This document shows positions 9,596 to 19,201 of a stretch of 64,000 nt of DNA, one piece after another. Made by a program: the position numbers and the translations under genes. Position 1 is the stretch's first letter. Each line of letters opens with the position of its first letter. A model generated the notes under the pieces. It had not been told where the DNA came from. It did not search any database and was given only the letters and a program-made list of their open reading frames with translations. The stretch is from Candidatus Paraburkholderia kirkii (lineage in GTDB: Bacteria; Pseudomonadota; Gammaproteobacteria; Burkholderiales; Burkholderiaceae), in assembly GCA_001189345.1 (NCBI GenBank), contig LFKV01000048.1:62001-126000 (forward strand), given 5' to 3'.

Positions 9596-10340
9596 CTACA
9601 GCCAGCCGTGGCGCGCAAACGAGAAAACTTCATTCGCCGCCACGACGATGTGATCGAGCAGCCGCACGTCGATCAGCGTGAGCGCGTCCTGCAGCGTTTT
9701 GGTGAGGCGCCGGCCGTTGGCGCTCGGCGCGACGCCGCCGGACGGGTGATTATGGGCGGCGATGAGCCCCGCCGCATTGAGCGTGAGCGTGCGCCGCACG
9801 ATTTCGCGCGGAGACCGCCACGCGCGTGAGCGAGCCGCGCGCCGACTCCTCGGCGTGGAGCAGCTGATGGCGGGCGTCCAGATACAGGCAGACGAATACC
9901 TCGTAGGGCCGCGTGCCGATCAGAAGCCGCAGATAGTCCTCCACGGCGCCCGGCGCGTTCAGGAGCTCCCGGTCGCGCGCCTTTTCAGCGAGCGCCCGGC
10001 GGTACAATTCGGAGACGGCGAGCAGGGTGGCGGTGCGGGCCGGCCCGATGCCGCGCTCCTCACGCAATTCCCCGGCGGACGCATCCAGCACGCCGCACAG
10101 CGAGCCGAAGCGCTGCAGAAGCTGACGCGCGACGTCGACCGCCGTGGCGCCCGAGACGCCGGTGCGCAGGAACAACGCGAACAGTTCCGCATCCGACAGG
10201 GAGGCGGGGCCCGTGTCCAGCAGTCGCTCGCGGGGGCGGTCGGCGCGCGCCCACTGGCGGATGGGCATGACCGGCGCGATCGCCGACAGGTCCGCGTTCG
10301 GCGAGGCGGGCGCCTTCACGAGCCGCCGATCGGCGCTCAT
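9596..10340 (-). pseudogene. radC: RadC / JAB1-MPN domain protein with a 2-bp frameshift
   Basis: RadC-family protein: N-terminal helix-hairpin-helix region ([26 protein letters not shown]) and C-terminal MPN/JAB1 domain with the metal-binding motif AAHNHPSGG. The two halves are in different frames. After [11 protein letters not shown] the frame should continue [13 protein letters not shown], but two bases are missing near 9805-9811 in a GCGCG stretch. The current first frame ends in unrelated arginine-rich sequence, so the metal site is lost. RadC is dispensable in laboratory bacteria. ATG 10340 ([11 protein letters not shown]) is the likely start; an in-frame ATG 18 nt upstream is possible. 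Confidence 0.8.
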
Positions 10341-10424
10341 TGCGGCCCGCCGGGACATCTTGTCGCGCGCGCGCCAGCGCACGCAGGACGCAGCCATGTG
10401 ACGCGTCCGGACACAACTCTGTCT

Positions 10425-10430
10425 TACAAT
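10425..10430 (+). promoter_or_regulatory. Possible -10 element of fkpB-ispH
   Basis: TACAAT lies 116 nt before the fkpB start in the divergent radC/fkpB region. No good -35 matches at 16-18 nt, so this is only a candidate. Confidence 0.3.
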
Positions 10431-10546
10431 AGCGATTTTGGCGCCCAGTTCGCACCGGCACCGCGCGGTTCGCCGCCTTGTGCCGAGGAGCCGCCTCGCG
10501 CCGGGTCCGCGCCCCGCATCCGACTGTACGGCCACATCCAATACTC

Positions 10547-11002
10547 ATGAGCATCATCGATATCTCCGAGGTGAAACCCGGTTCGCACGTCACGTTTCAT
10601 TACCGGCTTGCACTGGCCGATGGTGCGGACATCGTCAACACGTTCACCGACAAGCCCGCCACGCTCCTGCTCGGCGCCGGCCAGCTCGCGGAACCGTTGG
10701 AAGAGATTCTGCTGGGCCTGAAGGTCGGCCACCATTCCACCTTTCAGCTAACGCCCGGGCAGGCGTTCGGGCCGCGCAATCCGGAGCTCGTGCAGTGGGT
10801 GTCGCTCGCCACGCTGCGCGAGAACAGCATGATCGGCGAGAATTTTTCGCCCAGCGATCTCGTCGAATTCAACGCGCCGAACGGCGGACGCTATGCGGGC
10901 GTGCTGAAGGAAGTCGGCGAGACGGCGGCGCTGTTCGATTTCAATCACCCGCTGGCCGGGCAGGCGCTCGTCTTCGAAGTGAAAATCATCGGAATTCTGT
11001 AG
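10547..11002 (+). CDS. fkpB: FKBP-type peptidyl-prolyl isomerase (SlpA/FkpB type)
   Basis: Cytoplasmic prolyl cis-trans isomerase and chaperone, 151 residues. It has the short FKBP fold with the inserted flap domain: [22 protein letters not shown], then [22 protein letters not shown], and an ending [17 protein letters not shown] that fits the SlpA group. It sits 2 nt before ispH, an arrangement known from many proteobacteria (slpA-ispH). ATG 10547 was chosen; an earlier in-frame start at 10478 would add a non-conserved arginine-rich extension. It is intact. Confidence 0.93.
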   Translation: MSIIDISEVKPGSHVTFHYRLALADGADIVNTFTDKPATLLLGAGQLAEPLEEILLGLKVGHHSTFQLTPGQAFGPRNPELVQWVSLATLRENSMIGENFSPSDLVEFNAPNGGRYAGVLKEVGETAALFDFNHPLAGQALVFEVKIIGIL

Positions 11003-11004
11003 CC

Positions 11005-11973
11005 ATGAGCCTGACTGAAAGCATCAACGAAGTTCAGACCGACGTCGAAATCCTGCTTGCGCAGCCGCGCGGATTCTGCGCGGGCGTCGATCGCGCGATC
11101 GAAATCGTCGAGCGCGCGATCAAGCTCTTCGGCGCGCCCATCTACGTGCGTCACGAGATCGTCCACAACGCCTATGTCGTCGAGGCTCTGCGCAAGAAGG
11201 GCGCGATCTTCATCGAGGACCTGGCCGACGTGCCCGAAGGCAGCACGCTGATCTTCAGCGCGCACGGCGTCTCGAAGGCGGTGCGCGGCGAAGCCGAGGC
11301 GCGCGGCCTGCGCGTGTTCGACGCGACCTGCCCGCTCGTGACCAAGGTGCACATGGAAGTCGCGAAGATGTGCCAGGAAGGCTTCGACATCGTGATGATC
11401 GGCCACAAGGGCCACCCCGAGGTCGAAGGCACGATGGGCCAGTCGGGCGAGGGCATGCATCTCGTCGAGGATATCGAGGACGTGCTGAAGCTCGAGCTCC
11501 CCGATCCGCAGCGCATCGCGTACGTCACGCAGACGACGCTCTCCGTCGACGACGCCTCCGCGATCATCGACGCGCTGAAATCCAAGTATCCCGGCGTCAA
11601 GGAGCCGAAGAAGCAGGACATCTGCTATGCGACGCAGAATCGTCAGGACGCGGTGAAATTCCTCGCGCCGCAGTGCGACGTCGTGATCGTCGTCGGCAGC
11701 CCGAACAGCTCCAATTCGAGCCGTCTGCGGGAAGTCGCCGAGAAGCGCGGCATTCCCGCCTATATGGTGGATTTGCCGACGCAGATCGATCCGAAATGGG
11801 TCGAGGGCAAAAAGCGCATCGGGGTGACGGCGGGCGCATCCGCGCCGGAGGTGCTGGCGCAGGCGGTCATCGCGCGGTTGCGCGAGCTCGGCGTGCGCAG
11901 CGTGCGGTCGCTGGAAGGCATCGAGGAAACCATCGCGTTTCCGCTGCCGCGCGGACTGTCGCTGCCGCAGTGA
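11005..11973 (+). CDS. ispH: 4-hydroxy-3-methylbut-2-enyl diphosphate reductase
   Basis: Last enzyme of the MEP isoprenoid pathway, reducing HMBPP to IPP and DMAPP with a 4Fe-4S cluster. The 322-residue product has the three cluster cysteines: Cys25 ([12 protein letters not shown]), Cys109 (FDATCPLV) and Cys207 ([10 protein letters not shown]). It also has the substrate-binding HEIVHN and the [10 protein letters not shown] histidine motif. It is co-transcribed with fkpB and followed by a terminator. It is intact, as expected for an essential enzyme. Confidence 0.97.
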   Translation: MSLTESINEVQTDVEILLAQPRGFCAGVDRAIEIVERAIKLFGAPIYVRHEIVHNAYVVEALRKKGAIFIEDLADVPEGSTLIFSAHGVSKAVRGEAEARGLRVFDATCPLVTKVHMEVAKMCQEGFDIVMIGHKGHPEVEGTMGQSGEGMHLVEDIEDVLKLELPDPQRIAYVTQTTLSVDDASAIIDALKSKYPGVKEPKKQDICYATQNRQDAVKFLAPQCDVVIVVGSPNSSNSSRLREVAEKRGIPAYMVDLPTQIDPKWVEGKKRIGVTAGASAPEVLAQAVIARLRELGVRSVRSLEGIEETIAFPLPRGLSLPQ

Positions 11974-11990
11974 ATCAGAGGGAACCCTCG

Positions 11991-12017
11991 AAAAAAGCGC
12001 CTCCGGGCGCTTTTTTC
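11991..12017 (+). terminator. Rho-independent terminator after ispH
   Basis: Symmetric hairpin AAAAAAGCGC / GCGCTTTTTT with loop CTCCG, 18 nt after the ispH stop. The symmetry suggests it could act in both directions. Confidence 0.85.
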
Positions 12018-12399
12018 GTCCGCGCGGGGAGATCGCGGCGCGCAAGGAGCCCTCGCGGCCGATACGAAACCAAACCTGGGCACCGTATTGGGGCGCGCAT
12101 CGAAATGGATATTTTCTTCTAAATGACTTCAGGGTTTCCCCGTCGATCCGATATGCAAACGTAGCCACCCGAACTGGGCCGATTGAACCTGTTGCCGTTA
12201 TGGTGCAACTGCTGCACAAAGACGGATCGTAACCCGGTTGCGCTTTGCGCCGAAAATTGCCGGAAAAATGCGGTTGCAATGCTGGAAAACTCCGCCACGC
12301 AAGAATATTGCTCGTCTCATATTTAGCGTTACAATGCGCGCGTCTTGAGGCCAGAAGGGTTCACGACGACAGTTTTTAGAGGCGCAGGAGACCTTATTG
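12018..12399. other. Intergenic region upstream of livJ
   Basis: About 380 bp with no credible gene. The last 90 bp hold the livJ promoter and the AGGAG ribosome-binding site at about 12386-12390. The rest is AT-richer than average. A loose dyad GGCACCGTATTGGGGC near 12078 was noticed, but no known operator is recognised. Confidence 0.5.
12308..12335 (+). promoter_or_regulatory. Sigma-70-like promoter of livJ
   Basis: TTGCTC (12308-12313) and TACAAT (12330-12335) are separated by 16 bp, 64 nt before the livJ ATG. Both hexamers match well for a high-GC genome. Confidence 0.55.
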
Positions 12400-13626
12400 A
12401 TGCGATTCAAGTTTGCTCACGCCGTGTCCATCGCGGCTGCAGTTGCAATGGCAACCGCATGCGGCAAGAAGGACGAGGGCGGGGCGAGCACGGCAGCGTC
12501 GGCGGCGAGTCCCGCGGCGGCGCCGGCTGCTTCCGCGCCCGCGCCCGCGCCCGCGAGTGCGGCAACTGTTGTAAAAATCGGTCATGTCGCGCCTCTGACG
12601 GGACTGCAGGCTCATCTCGGCAAGGATAACGAGAACGGCGCGCGTCTCGCGGTGGAAGAGATCAGCGCGCAGGGGCTGACCATCGACGGGCATTCCATTC
12701 ATCTCGAGCTCGACAGCCAGGACGACGCGGCCGATCCGCGCACCGGCACCGAAGCGGCGCAGAAGCTCGTCGACGACCACGTGGTCGCGGTGATCGGCCA
12801 TATGAACTCGGGCGTGTCGATTCCGGCCTCGAAGATCTATAGCGATGCGGGCATCGCGCAGATTTCGCCGTCGACGACGAACCCAGAATACACGAAGCAA
12901 GGTTACAAGACGACGTTTCGCGTCGTGGCGACCGACGCGCTGCAGGGCCCCGTGCTGGCAGGCTATGCGATGAAGACGCTGCACGCGAAGAAGGTCGTCG
13001 TGGTGGACGACGCGACCGCCTACGGCCGGGGACTGGCCGACGAATTCGCGAAGACCGTGCAGGCCGGCGGCGTGAAGATCGCCGCGCGCGAGCAGACTAC
13101 CGAAAAGGCCCGCAATTTCAAGGCGATCCTGACCAAGATCAAGCGCATCCAGCCGGACGTCGTGATGTACGGCGGCATGGACGTGACGGGCGGCCCGTTC
13201 GCGAAGGAAGCGGCGGCGCTCGGCATAAGGGCGAAGATCCTGGCGGGCGACGGCGTCTGCACCGACAAGGTGGCCGAACTCGCGGGCGACGCCGTGCAGA
13301 ACCTCGTCTGTTCGGAAGCGGGACTGGCGCTTTCGAAGATGGACAAGGGAGCGGACTTTGCGCAGAAGTACGAAGCCCGCTTTCACACCCCGGTGCAGAT
13401 TTACGCGCCGTTCACGTATGACGCGATGTACGTGATCGTCGACGCAATGAAGCGCGCCAATTCCATCGAGGCGCCCAAGGTGCTCGCTGCGATCGCCACG
13501 ACCGACTACAACGGTCTGACGGGGCACATCGCATTCGACGACAAGGGCGATCTGAAGGCGGGGACGATTACGCTTTACGACTTTAAGGACAAGAAGAAGG
13601 ACGTGCTCGACGTCGTCAAGCAGTAG
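12400..13626 (+). CDS. livJ: Branched-chain amino-acid ABC transporter, periplasmic binding lipoprotein
   Basis: Type-I periplasmic binding protein for leucine/isoleucine/valine-type ligands, 408 residues. The N-terminus has a signal peptide with a probable lipobox before Cys (AMATACGKK), followed by an Ala/Pro-rich linker (about residues 27-50). The mature protein begins VVKIGHVAPLTGLQAHLGKD, the hallmark of the LivJ family. ATG 12400 is preferred over the adjacent TTG 12397 because of its spacing from AGGAG. It heads the livJ-livH-livM-livG-livF cluster, with a 222-bp gap to livH. It is intact. Confidence 0.93.
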   Translation: MRFKFAHAVSIAAAVAMATACGKKDEGGASTAASAASPAAAPAASAPAPAPASAATVVKIGHVAPLTGLQAHLGKDNENGARLAVEEISAQGLTIDGHSIHLELDSQDDAADPRTGTEAAQKLVDDHVVAVIGHMNSGVSIPASKIYSDAGIAQISPSTTNPEYTKQGYKTTFRVVATDALQGPVLAGYAMKTLHAKKVVVVDDATAYGRGLADEFAKTVQAGGVKIAAREQTTEKARNFKAILTKIKRIQPDVVMYGGMDVTGGPFAKEAAALGIRAKILAGDGVCTDKVAELAGDAVQNLVCSEAGLALSKMDKGADFAQKYEARFHTPVQIYAPFTYDAMYVIVDAMKRANSIEAPKVLAAIATTDYNGLTGHIAFDDKGDLKAGTITLYDFKDKKKDVLDVVKQ

Positions 13627-13848
13627 CAGCGGGCGTTTGCAGTTCCAGCGGCGCTTCACCGACAGCGCCGTTTCGCATCCGTTCGGGGACGGCTGCAGCC
13701 TTATCCGGCCGCGGTCGGACAACCGAGCGACCAACCTTTACCGGTTTTTTCAAAAGTACGCGCAGTGCCGCTTCAGATTTCGCTTCACACCGGTTTATCG
13801 GCCGGTGATAAAGGCGTAACCGAATCGCACGGGGCTAAGGAGCTTTAA

Positions 13849-14799
13849 ATGGATATTTTCATCCAGCAGATCCTCAACGGTCTGGTGCTTGGCAGCGTCT
13901 ACGCCATCATCGCACTGGGCTATACGATGGTGTACGGCATTCTGGGCATCATCAACTTCGCGCACGGCGACGTGCTGATGGTCGGCGCGATGGTTGCCTT
14001 GTCGGCCATCGGCGTCATGCAGAATCACTTCCCCGGCTTGCCCGGGCCGATCATGCTGACGATCGCGCTCATCGTCGCCGCGGTCGTCTGCGCGCTCGTC
14101 GGCTACACGATCGAGAAGGTCGCGTACCGGCCATTGCGCCGCGCCCCGCGCCTCGCCCCGCTGATCACCGCGATCGGCGTGTCGATTCTCCTGCAGACCC
14201 TCGCGATGATGATCTGGGGCCGCAACCCGCTCGCGTTCCCGCAGCTCCTGCCGACCGATCCGATCAACGTCATCGCCGCCGGCGAGAACAATCCCGGCGC
14301 GGTGATCTCGATGACCGAAATCGTCATCATCGTGGTCGCGTTCCTCGTGATGGGCGGCCTGCTGCTGCTGGTGCACAAGACCAAGCTCGGCCGCGCGATG
14401 CGCGCCATCGCCGAGAATCCGGGCGTCGCCTCGCTGATGGGCGTGAACCCGAACTTCGTGATTTCCGCGACCTTCATGATCGGCTCGGCGCTTGCCGCGC
14501 TCGCCGGCGTCATGGTCGCCTCGGAATACGGCAACGCACACTTCTACATGGGCTTCATTCCGGGCCTCAAGGCGTTCACGGCGGCGGTGCTGGGCGGTAT
14601 CGGCAATCTCGGCGGCGCGATGGTCGGCGGCGTGCTCCTCGGTCTCATCGAGCAGCTGGGCGCCGGCTACATCGGCAACCTGACGGGCGGCGTCTTCGGT
14701 TCCAACTACCAGGACGTGTTCGCCTTCATCGTGCTGATCATCGTGCTCGTGTTCCGTCCGTCGGGTCTGCTCGGCGAACGTGTCGCGGACCGCGCTTAA
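13849..14799 (+). CDS. livH: Branched-chain amino-acid ABC transporter permease LivH
   Basis: Inner-membrane permease, 316 residues, with about eight hydrophobic segments. Family signatures are seen: the start MDIFIQQILNGLVLGSVYA, GYTMVYGILGIINFAHGD, and the EAA-like loop RAIAENPGVASLMGVN before the last helices. GGVLLGLIEQLG lies near the end. A ribosome-binding site AAGGAG lies 8 nt before the ATG. It pairs with LivM, and LivG/LivF energise import. It is intact. Confidence 0.95.
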   Translation: MDIFIQQILNGLVLGSVYAIIALGYTMVYGILGIINFAHGDVLMVGAMVALSAIGVMQNHFPGLPGPIMLTIALIVAAVVCALVGYTIEKVAYRPLRRAPRLAPLITAIGVSILLQTLAMMIWGRNPLAFPQLLPTDPINVIAAGENNPGAVISMTEIVIIVVAFLVMGGLLLLVHKTKLGRAMRAIAENPGVASLMGVNPNFVISATFMIGSALAALAGVMVASEYGNAHFYMGFIPGLKAFTAAVLGGIGNLGGAMVGGVLLGLIEQLGAGYIGNLTGGVFGSNYQDVFAFIVLIIVLVFRPSGLLGERVADRA

Positions 14800-14821
14800 A
14801 GACCGTGTGAGGACCTCAAAA

Positions 14822-15982
14822 ATGACTTCGATTCAACCGATTGAGCCGTCCACGACGCTCATCTCCGAGAAGAACATGACGAAAACGCTCGTCGTGGGCA
14901 TTCTCGCCGCCGTGCTCGTCATTGCCGCGCCGATGGTCATCGGCGCCGCGGGCGGCAACTACTGGGTCCGCGTGCTCGACTTCGCGATGCTCTACGTGAT
15001 GCTCGCGCTGGGCCTGAACGTGGTGGTCGGCTTCGCGGGCCTGCTCGATCTGGGCTACATTGCGTTCTATGCGGTCGGCGCCTATACCGCCGCGCTGCTC
15101 TCGTCGCCGCAGCTGACGACGCAGTTTGAATGGATCGCGCATCTCGCGCCCGGCGGCCTGCACGTGCCGTTCCTCATCATCGTGCCGATCGCGATGGCGC
15201 TCGCCGCGACCTTCGGCGTACTGCTCGGCGCACCGACGCTGCGTCTGCGCGGCGACTATCTCGCGATCGTGACCCTAGGCTTCGGGGAAATCGTCCGGAT
15301 CTTCATGAACAACCTCGATCGTCCGGTGAACATCACCAACGGTCCGAAGGGGATCACGGGCATCGATCCGGTGACGGTGGCGGGCTTCAACCTGTCGCAG
15401 ACGCACGAGCTCTTCGGCTTCAAGTTCCCGTCCGTCTACATGTATTACTACCTGTTCGTGCTGTGCGCGCTCTTCGTGATCTGGGTGTGCACGCGCCTGC
15501 AGCACTCGCGCATCGGCCGCGCCTGGGCCGCGATCCGCGAGGACGAAATCGCCGCGAAGGCGATGGGCATCAACACCCGCAACGTGAAGCTGCTCGCGTT
15601 CGCGATGGGCGCGTCGTTCGGCGGTCTGTCGGGCGCGATGTTCGGCGCGTTCCAGGGCTTCGTGTCGCCGGAATCGTTCACGTTCTGGGAATCGATCGTC
15701 GTGCTGGAGTGCGTGGTGCTGGGCGGCATGGGTCACATCCCCGGCGTGATTCTCGGCGCGGTGCTGCTCGCCGTGTTCCCCGAGTTCCTGCGCTCGACGA
15801 TGGGTCCGCTGCAGAACGCCATCTTCGGCCATCAGATCGTGGATACCGAAGTCATCCGCCAGCTGCTGTACGGCCTGGCGATGGTGCTGATCATGCTATA
15901 TCGCTCGGAAGGCCTGTGGCCCGCCGCGAAACACGAAGACAAGATCGCGAAGCGCAACGGCAAGAAGCCGGCGCGCGCCTGA
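14822..15982 (+). CDS. livM: Branched-chain amino-acid ABC transporter permease LivM
   Basis: Second inner-membrane permease of the importer, 386 residues. It has a polar N-terminus (MTSIQPIEPSTTLISEKN), then many hydrophobic helices with the family motifs LALGLNVVVGFAGLLDLGY, GAPTLRLRGDYLAIVTLGFG and the loop RAWAAIREDEIAAKAMGIN that contacts the ATPase. The start was placed at ATG 14822, after the livH stop (14799), rather than an in-frame upstream codon inside livH. It is intact. Confidence 0.94.
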   Translation: MTSIQPIEPSTTLISEKNMTKTLVVGILAAVLVIAAPMVIGAAGGNYWVRVLDFAMLYVMLALGLNVVVGFAGLLDLGYIAFYAVGAYTAALLSSPQLTTQFEWIAHLAPGGLHVPFLIIVPIAMALAATFGVLLGAPTLRLRGDYLAIVTLGFGEIVRIFMNNLDRPVNITNGPKGITGIDPVTVAGFNLSQTHELFGFKFPSVYMYYYLFVLCALFVIWVCTRLQHSRIGRAWAAIREDEIAAKAMGINTRNVKLLAFAMGASFGGLSGAMFGAFQGFVSPESFTFWESIVVLECVVLGGMGHIPGVILGAVLLAVFPEFLRSTMGPLQNAIFGHQIVDTEVIRQLLYGLAMVLIMLYRSEGLWPAAKHEDKIAKRNGKKPARA

Positions 15983-16000
15983 AGAGCGGAGATTCAGAAC

Positions 16001-16777
16001 ATGAGCGAAAAGCAAATACGACTTTCCGTCAAGGGCGTCAACAAGCGCTTCGGTGGCCTGCAGGCGCTGTCGGACGTCGGCCTCGAAATCAAGGAAGGCG
16101 AGATCTACGGCCTGATCGGCCCGAACGGCGCCGGCAAGACAACGTTCTTCAACGTGATCACCGGTCTCTATACGCCTGATTCGGGCGAGTTCAGGCTGGA
16201 CAACCAGGCGTACACGCCGACCGCCGTGTATCAGGTGGCGAAAGCGGGCATCGCGCGCACCTTCCAGAACATTCGTCTGTTCGGCGGCATGACGGCGCTG
16301 GAGAACGTGATGGTCGGCCGTCACGTGCGCACCAAGAACGGTTTGCTCGGGGCCGTGTTCCAGACGCCGGCGGAACGTCGCGAAGAAAAGGAAATCAAGG
16401 AGCGCGCGCTCGAACTGCTCGAGTACGTCGGCGTGCTGCAATACGCGGACTATACGTCGCGTAATCTCTCGTATGGCCACCAGCGGCGTCTGGAAATCGC
16501 GCGTGCGCTGGCGACGGATCCGAAGCTGCTCGCGCTCGACGAGCCGGCCGCCGGCATGAACGCGACGGAGAAGGTCGAGCTCATGCGCCTGCTCGACAAG
16601 ATCCGTTCGGACGGCAAGACGATTCTGTTGATCGAACACGACGTGAAACTCGTGATGGGGTTGTGCAACCGCATGACGGTGCTCGATTACGGCAAGGTGA
16701 TCGCCGAAGGTCTGCCGCAGGACGTGCAGAAGAACCCGAAGGTGATCGAGGCATATCTGGGTGCGGGGGTACACTAA
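16001..16777 (+). CDS. livG: Branched-chain amino-acid ABC transporter ATPase LivG
   Basis: Cytoplasmic ATPase subunit, 258 residues. Walker A is GPNGAGKTT (about 45-53). The signature region is LSYGHQRRLEIARAL, the variant typical of LivG, followed by Walker B LLALDEPAAGMN and a switch histidine in LLIEHDVKLVMGL. It ends directly against livF, whose ATG follows the stop without a gap. It is intact. Confidence 0.95.
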   Translation: MSEKQIRLSVKGVNKRFGGLQALSDVGLEIKEGEIYGLIGPNGAGKTTFFNVITGLYTPDSGEFRLDNQAYTPTAVYQVAKAGIARTFQNIRLFGGMTALENVMVGRHVRTKNGLLGAVFQTPAERREEKEIKERALELLEYVGVLQYADYTSRNLSYGHQRRLEIARALATDPKLLALDEPAAGMNATEKVELMRLLDKIRSDGKTILLIEHDVKLVMGLCNRMTVLDYGKVIAEGLPQDVQKNPKVIEAYLGAGVH

Positions 16778-17500
<723 letters not shown>

Positions 17501-17520
17501 TTTCGCTTGTCGTTTGAAGA

Positions 17521-17556
17521 AGCCGATTGTTGAAGGGCAGTCGGCTTTTTTATTTG
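17521..17556 (+). terminator. Rho-independent terminator after livF
   Basis: Stem AGCCGA / TCGGCT (17521-17526 and 17541-17546) with a 14-nt loop, followed by TTTTTTATTTG, 20 nt after the livF stop. It precedes a convergent gene on the other strand. Confidence 0.7.
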
Positions 17557-17557
17557 T

Positions 17558-17980
17558 TTAGAGCCGCTTGCCGAGGCTCACGACTTCATCCATCCGATAG
17601 CCGAGCTTCTCATAGAATCCGCGCAACCCCGTCCTGACCGCGAGGATCTGCAGATTCACCTTCGGACATCCGAGCCCGGCGAGCGCAGCTTCCGCATGCC
17701 GCATCAGCGCGCTGCCGAAGCCGCGTCCGCGCATCGAAGGCGCGACGGCGAGCGAATACACCCAGCCGCGATGCCCGTCATATCCGCACATCACGGTGCC
17801 GATCACTTCGTCGCCGAGCGTGCCGACGAAGAACAACTCCGGCTGCGTCCCCATCTTGTTGGCGATTGACAGCGTCGGATCGCGCTGCGGCCGCGATGCG
17901 TCCGCGTACTCCGGAAACACCTCGCGCCACAGGGCGATCACGGCCTCGCGATCGCCGGCATCGAAGGTACCGATGATCAC
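17558..17980 (-). CDS. GNAT-family acetyltransferase (YpeA-like)
   Basis: Small cytoplasmic N-acetyltransferase of 140 residues. It has the GNAT core: beta-bulge [20 protein letters not shown], the acetyl-CoA loop [19 protein letters not shown] (motif R-x-x-G-x-G/A) and the C-terminal [19 protein letters not shown]. The GTG start overlaps the TGA of the upstream aminotransferase gene (GTGA), so the two are coupled. The substrate is unknown; YpeA-like proteins are often left as general acetyltransferases. It is intact, although the gene before it in the same operon is broken. Confidence 0.85.
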   Translation of the reverse strand: MIIGTFDAGDREAVIALWREVFPEYADASRPQRDPTLSIANKMGTQPELFFVGTLGDEVIGTVMCGYDGHRGWVYSLAVAPSMRGRGFGSALMRHAEAALAGLGCPKVNLQILAVRTGLRGFYEKLGYRMDEVVSLGKRL

Positions 17981-19053
17981 AGCGAATCGAGCACCGAGCG
18001 CAGCATCTTCATCGTCAGGTCGATCTCGTCCCGGGTCACGTTGAGTGCGGGCATGAAGCGCAGCAGGTTCGGGCGCGCCGCGTTGACGAGGAGGCCGTCC
18101 GGCTGCATCAGACGCGCCTTCTCGACGATCTGCGGACCCTTGTCGCTGTCGAGCAGCAACGCACGCAGCAGGCCTTCCCCGCGCTCGCCCTTGAAGCTGC
18201 GCTCCGCCGACAGCTTGAGCAGCTCCTGCTTCAGATACTCGCCCTTCTCGCGAACGCCTTCGAGGAAGCCCGGCGCGGTCAGCTGCGAAATCACCGAATA
18301 ACCGACCGCCGTCATCAGCAGATTGCCGTTGTAGGTGCCGCCCTGGCCTCCCGCGTCGAAGCACGCGACGTCCGCCTTCGAGAGCAGCGCCGCGAGCGAC
18401 ACGCCGCCGCCGATACCTTTGCCGAGCCATGATGTCCGGCTTGATGCTCGAGAGCTCGTAGGCGAAGAGCGTCCCCGCGCGGCCGCAGCCGCTCTGCACT
18501 TCATCGACGATCAGGAGCAGGTTGTGCTTCTTCGTGAGCTCGCGCAGTTGCTGCATGAACTCGCGCGTCGCGGGAATCACGCCGCCTTCGCCCTGGATCG
18601 GCTCGAGCCGGCCTTGCCGCTCGCCGACATCGTCGCGAGCGTGCGGCCGTGGAAGCTGTGATCGAACGTGATGATCTCGTACACGCCGTTCCTGAACTTC
18701 CTGCCCCACTTGCGCGCGAGCTTGATCGCGCCTTCGTTCGCTTCCGCGCCGCTGTTGGCGAAGAACACCTTGTCGAAGCAGCTGTTGGCGGTGAGCAGGC
18801 CGGTGAGCTGCGCCATCGGCGCGTTGTAGAACGCCGGCGACGGGTTGATCAGCGTGCGCGCCTGCTTGTCGAGCGCTTCGATCATGCCGTCGTTGCAGTG
18901 GCCGAGCGCGTTGACGGCCCAGCCCTGGATGAAGTCGAGGTAGCGCTTGCCCGTGTTGTCGTAGAGCCACGAACCCTTGCCGTGCGTGAACACGATCTCG
19001 GGGCGGTTCGTGATGTACATCAGCGAATCAACGGGGTACTCATTGAAATTCAT
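17977..19053 (-). pseudogene. Class-III PLP aminotransferase (acetylornithine-type) with an internal deletion and frameshifts
   Basis: Relative of ArgD-type aminotransferases (acetylornithine / succinylornithine / class-III). From ATG 19053 it reads [14 protein letters not shown] and is normal through [16 protein letters not shown]. It then jumps to [17 protein letters not shown] in another frame (near 18606-18612), dropping about 35 residues that the family has here. After SSIKPDIM a 2-bp loss near 18428 shifts the frame again; [15 protein letters not shown], which carries the PLP lysine, follows. The C-terminal third to the stop at 17977 is well preserved. With three frames and a missing segment, the product cannot fold normally. 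True ArgD cannot be distinguished from a paralogue here. Confidence 0.85.
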
Positions 19054-19112
19054 GACAGCGGGCTCCACGAAGGCTAGTGCAAGAGAAAGGGAAAAACGGC
19101 GCGGAAAAAACA

Positions 19113-19134
19113 AAAGCCACGGAATTCCGTGGCT
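19113..19134 (-). terminator. Hairpin with minus-strand T-run upstream of the aminotransferase
   Basis: Perfect inverted repeat AAGCCACGGAA / TTCCGTGGCTT. On the minus strand it is followed by TTGTTTTTTCC. It would stop transcripts arriving from the IS630 / tRNA side before they reach the aminotransferase. Confidence 0.7.
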
Positions 19135-19201
19135 TCATTTCGTGCGCTTCGAACAAACCGAACCGAAAGCGCAAATGCGTGACGAGCCAGCGGCATCCCT
19201 A

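Noticed and set aside
9382-9633. An 83-codon minus-strand frame between radC and rpmB
   Set aside because: It overlaps the radC end and the rpmB promoter region. It has a hydrophobic stretch but no ribosome-binding site and no known relative.
12070-12100. A loose GGCACCGTATTGGGGC dyad upstream of livJ as an operator
   Set aside because: It is imperfect and matches no known site that I can name.
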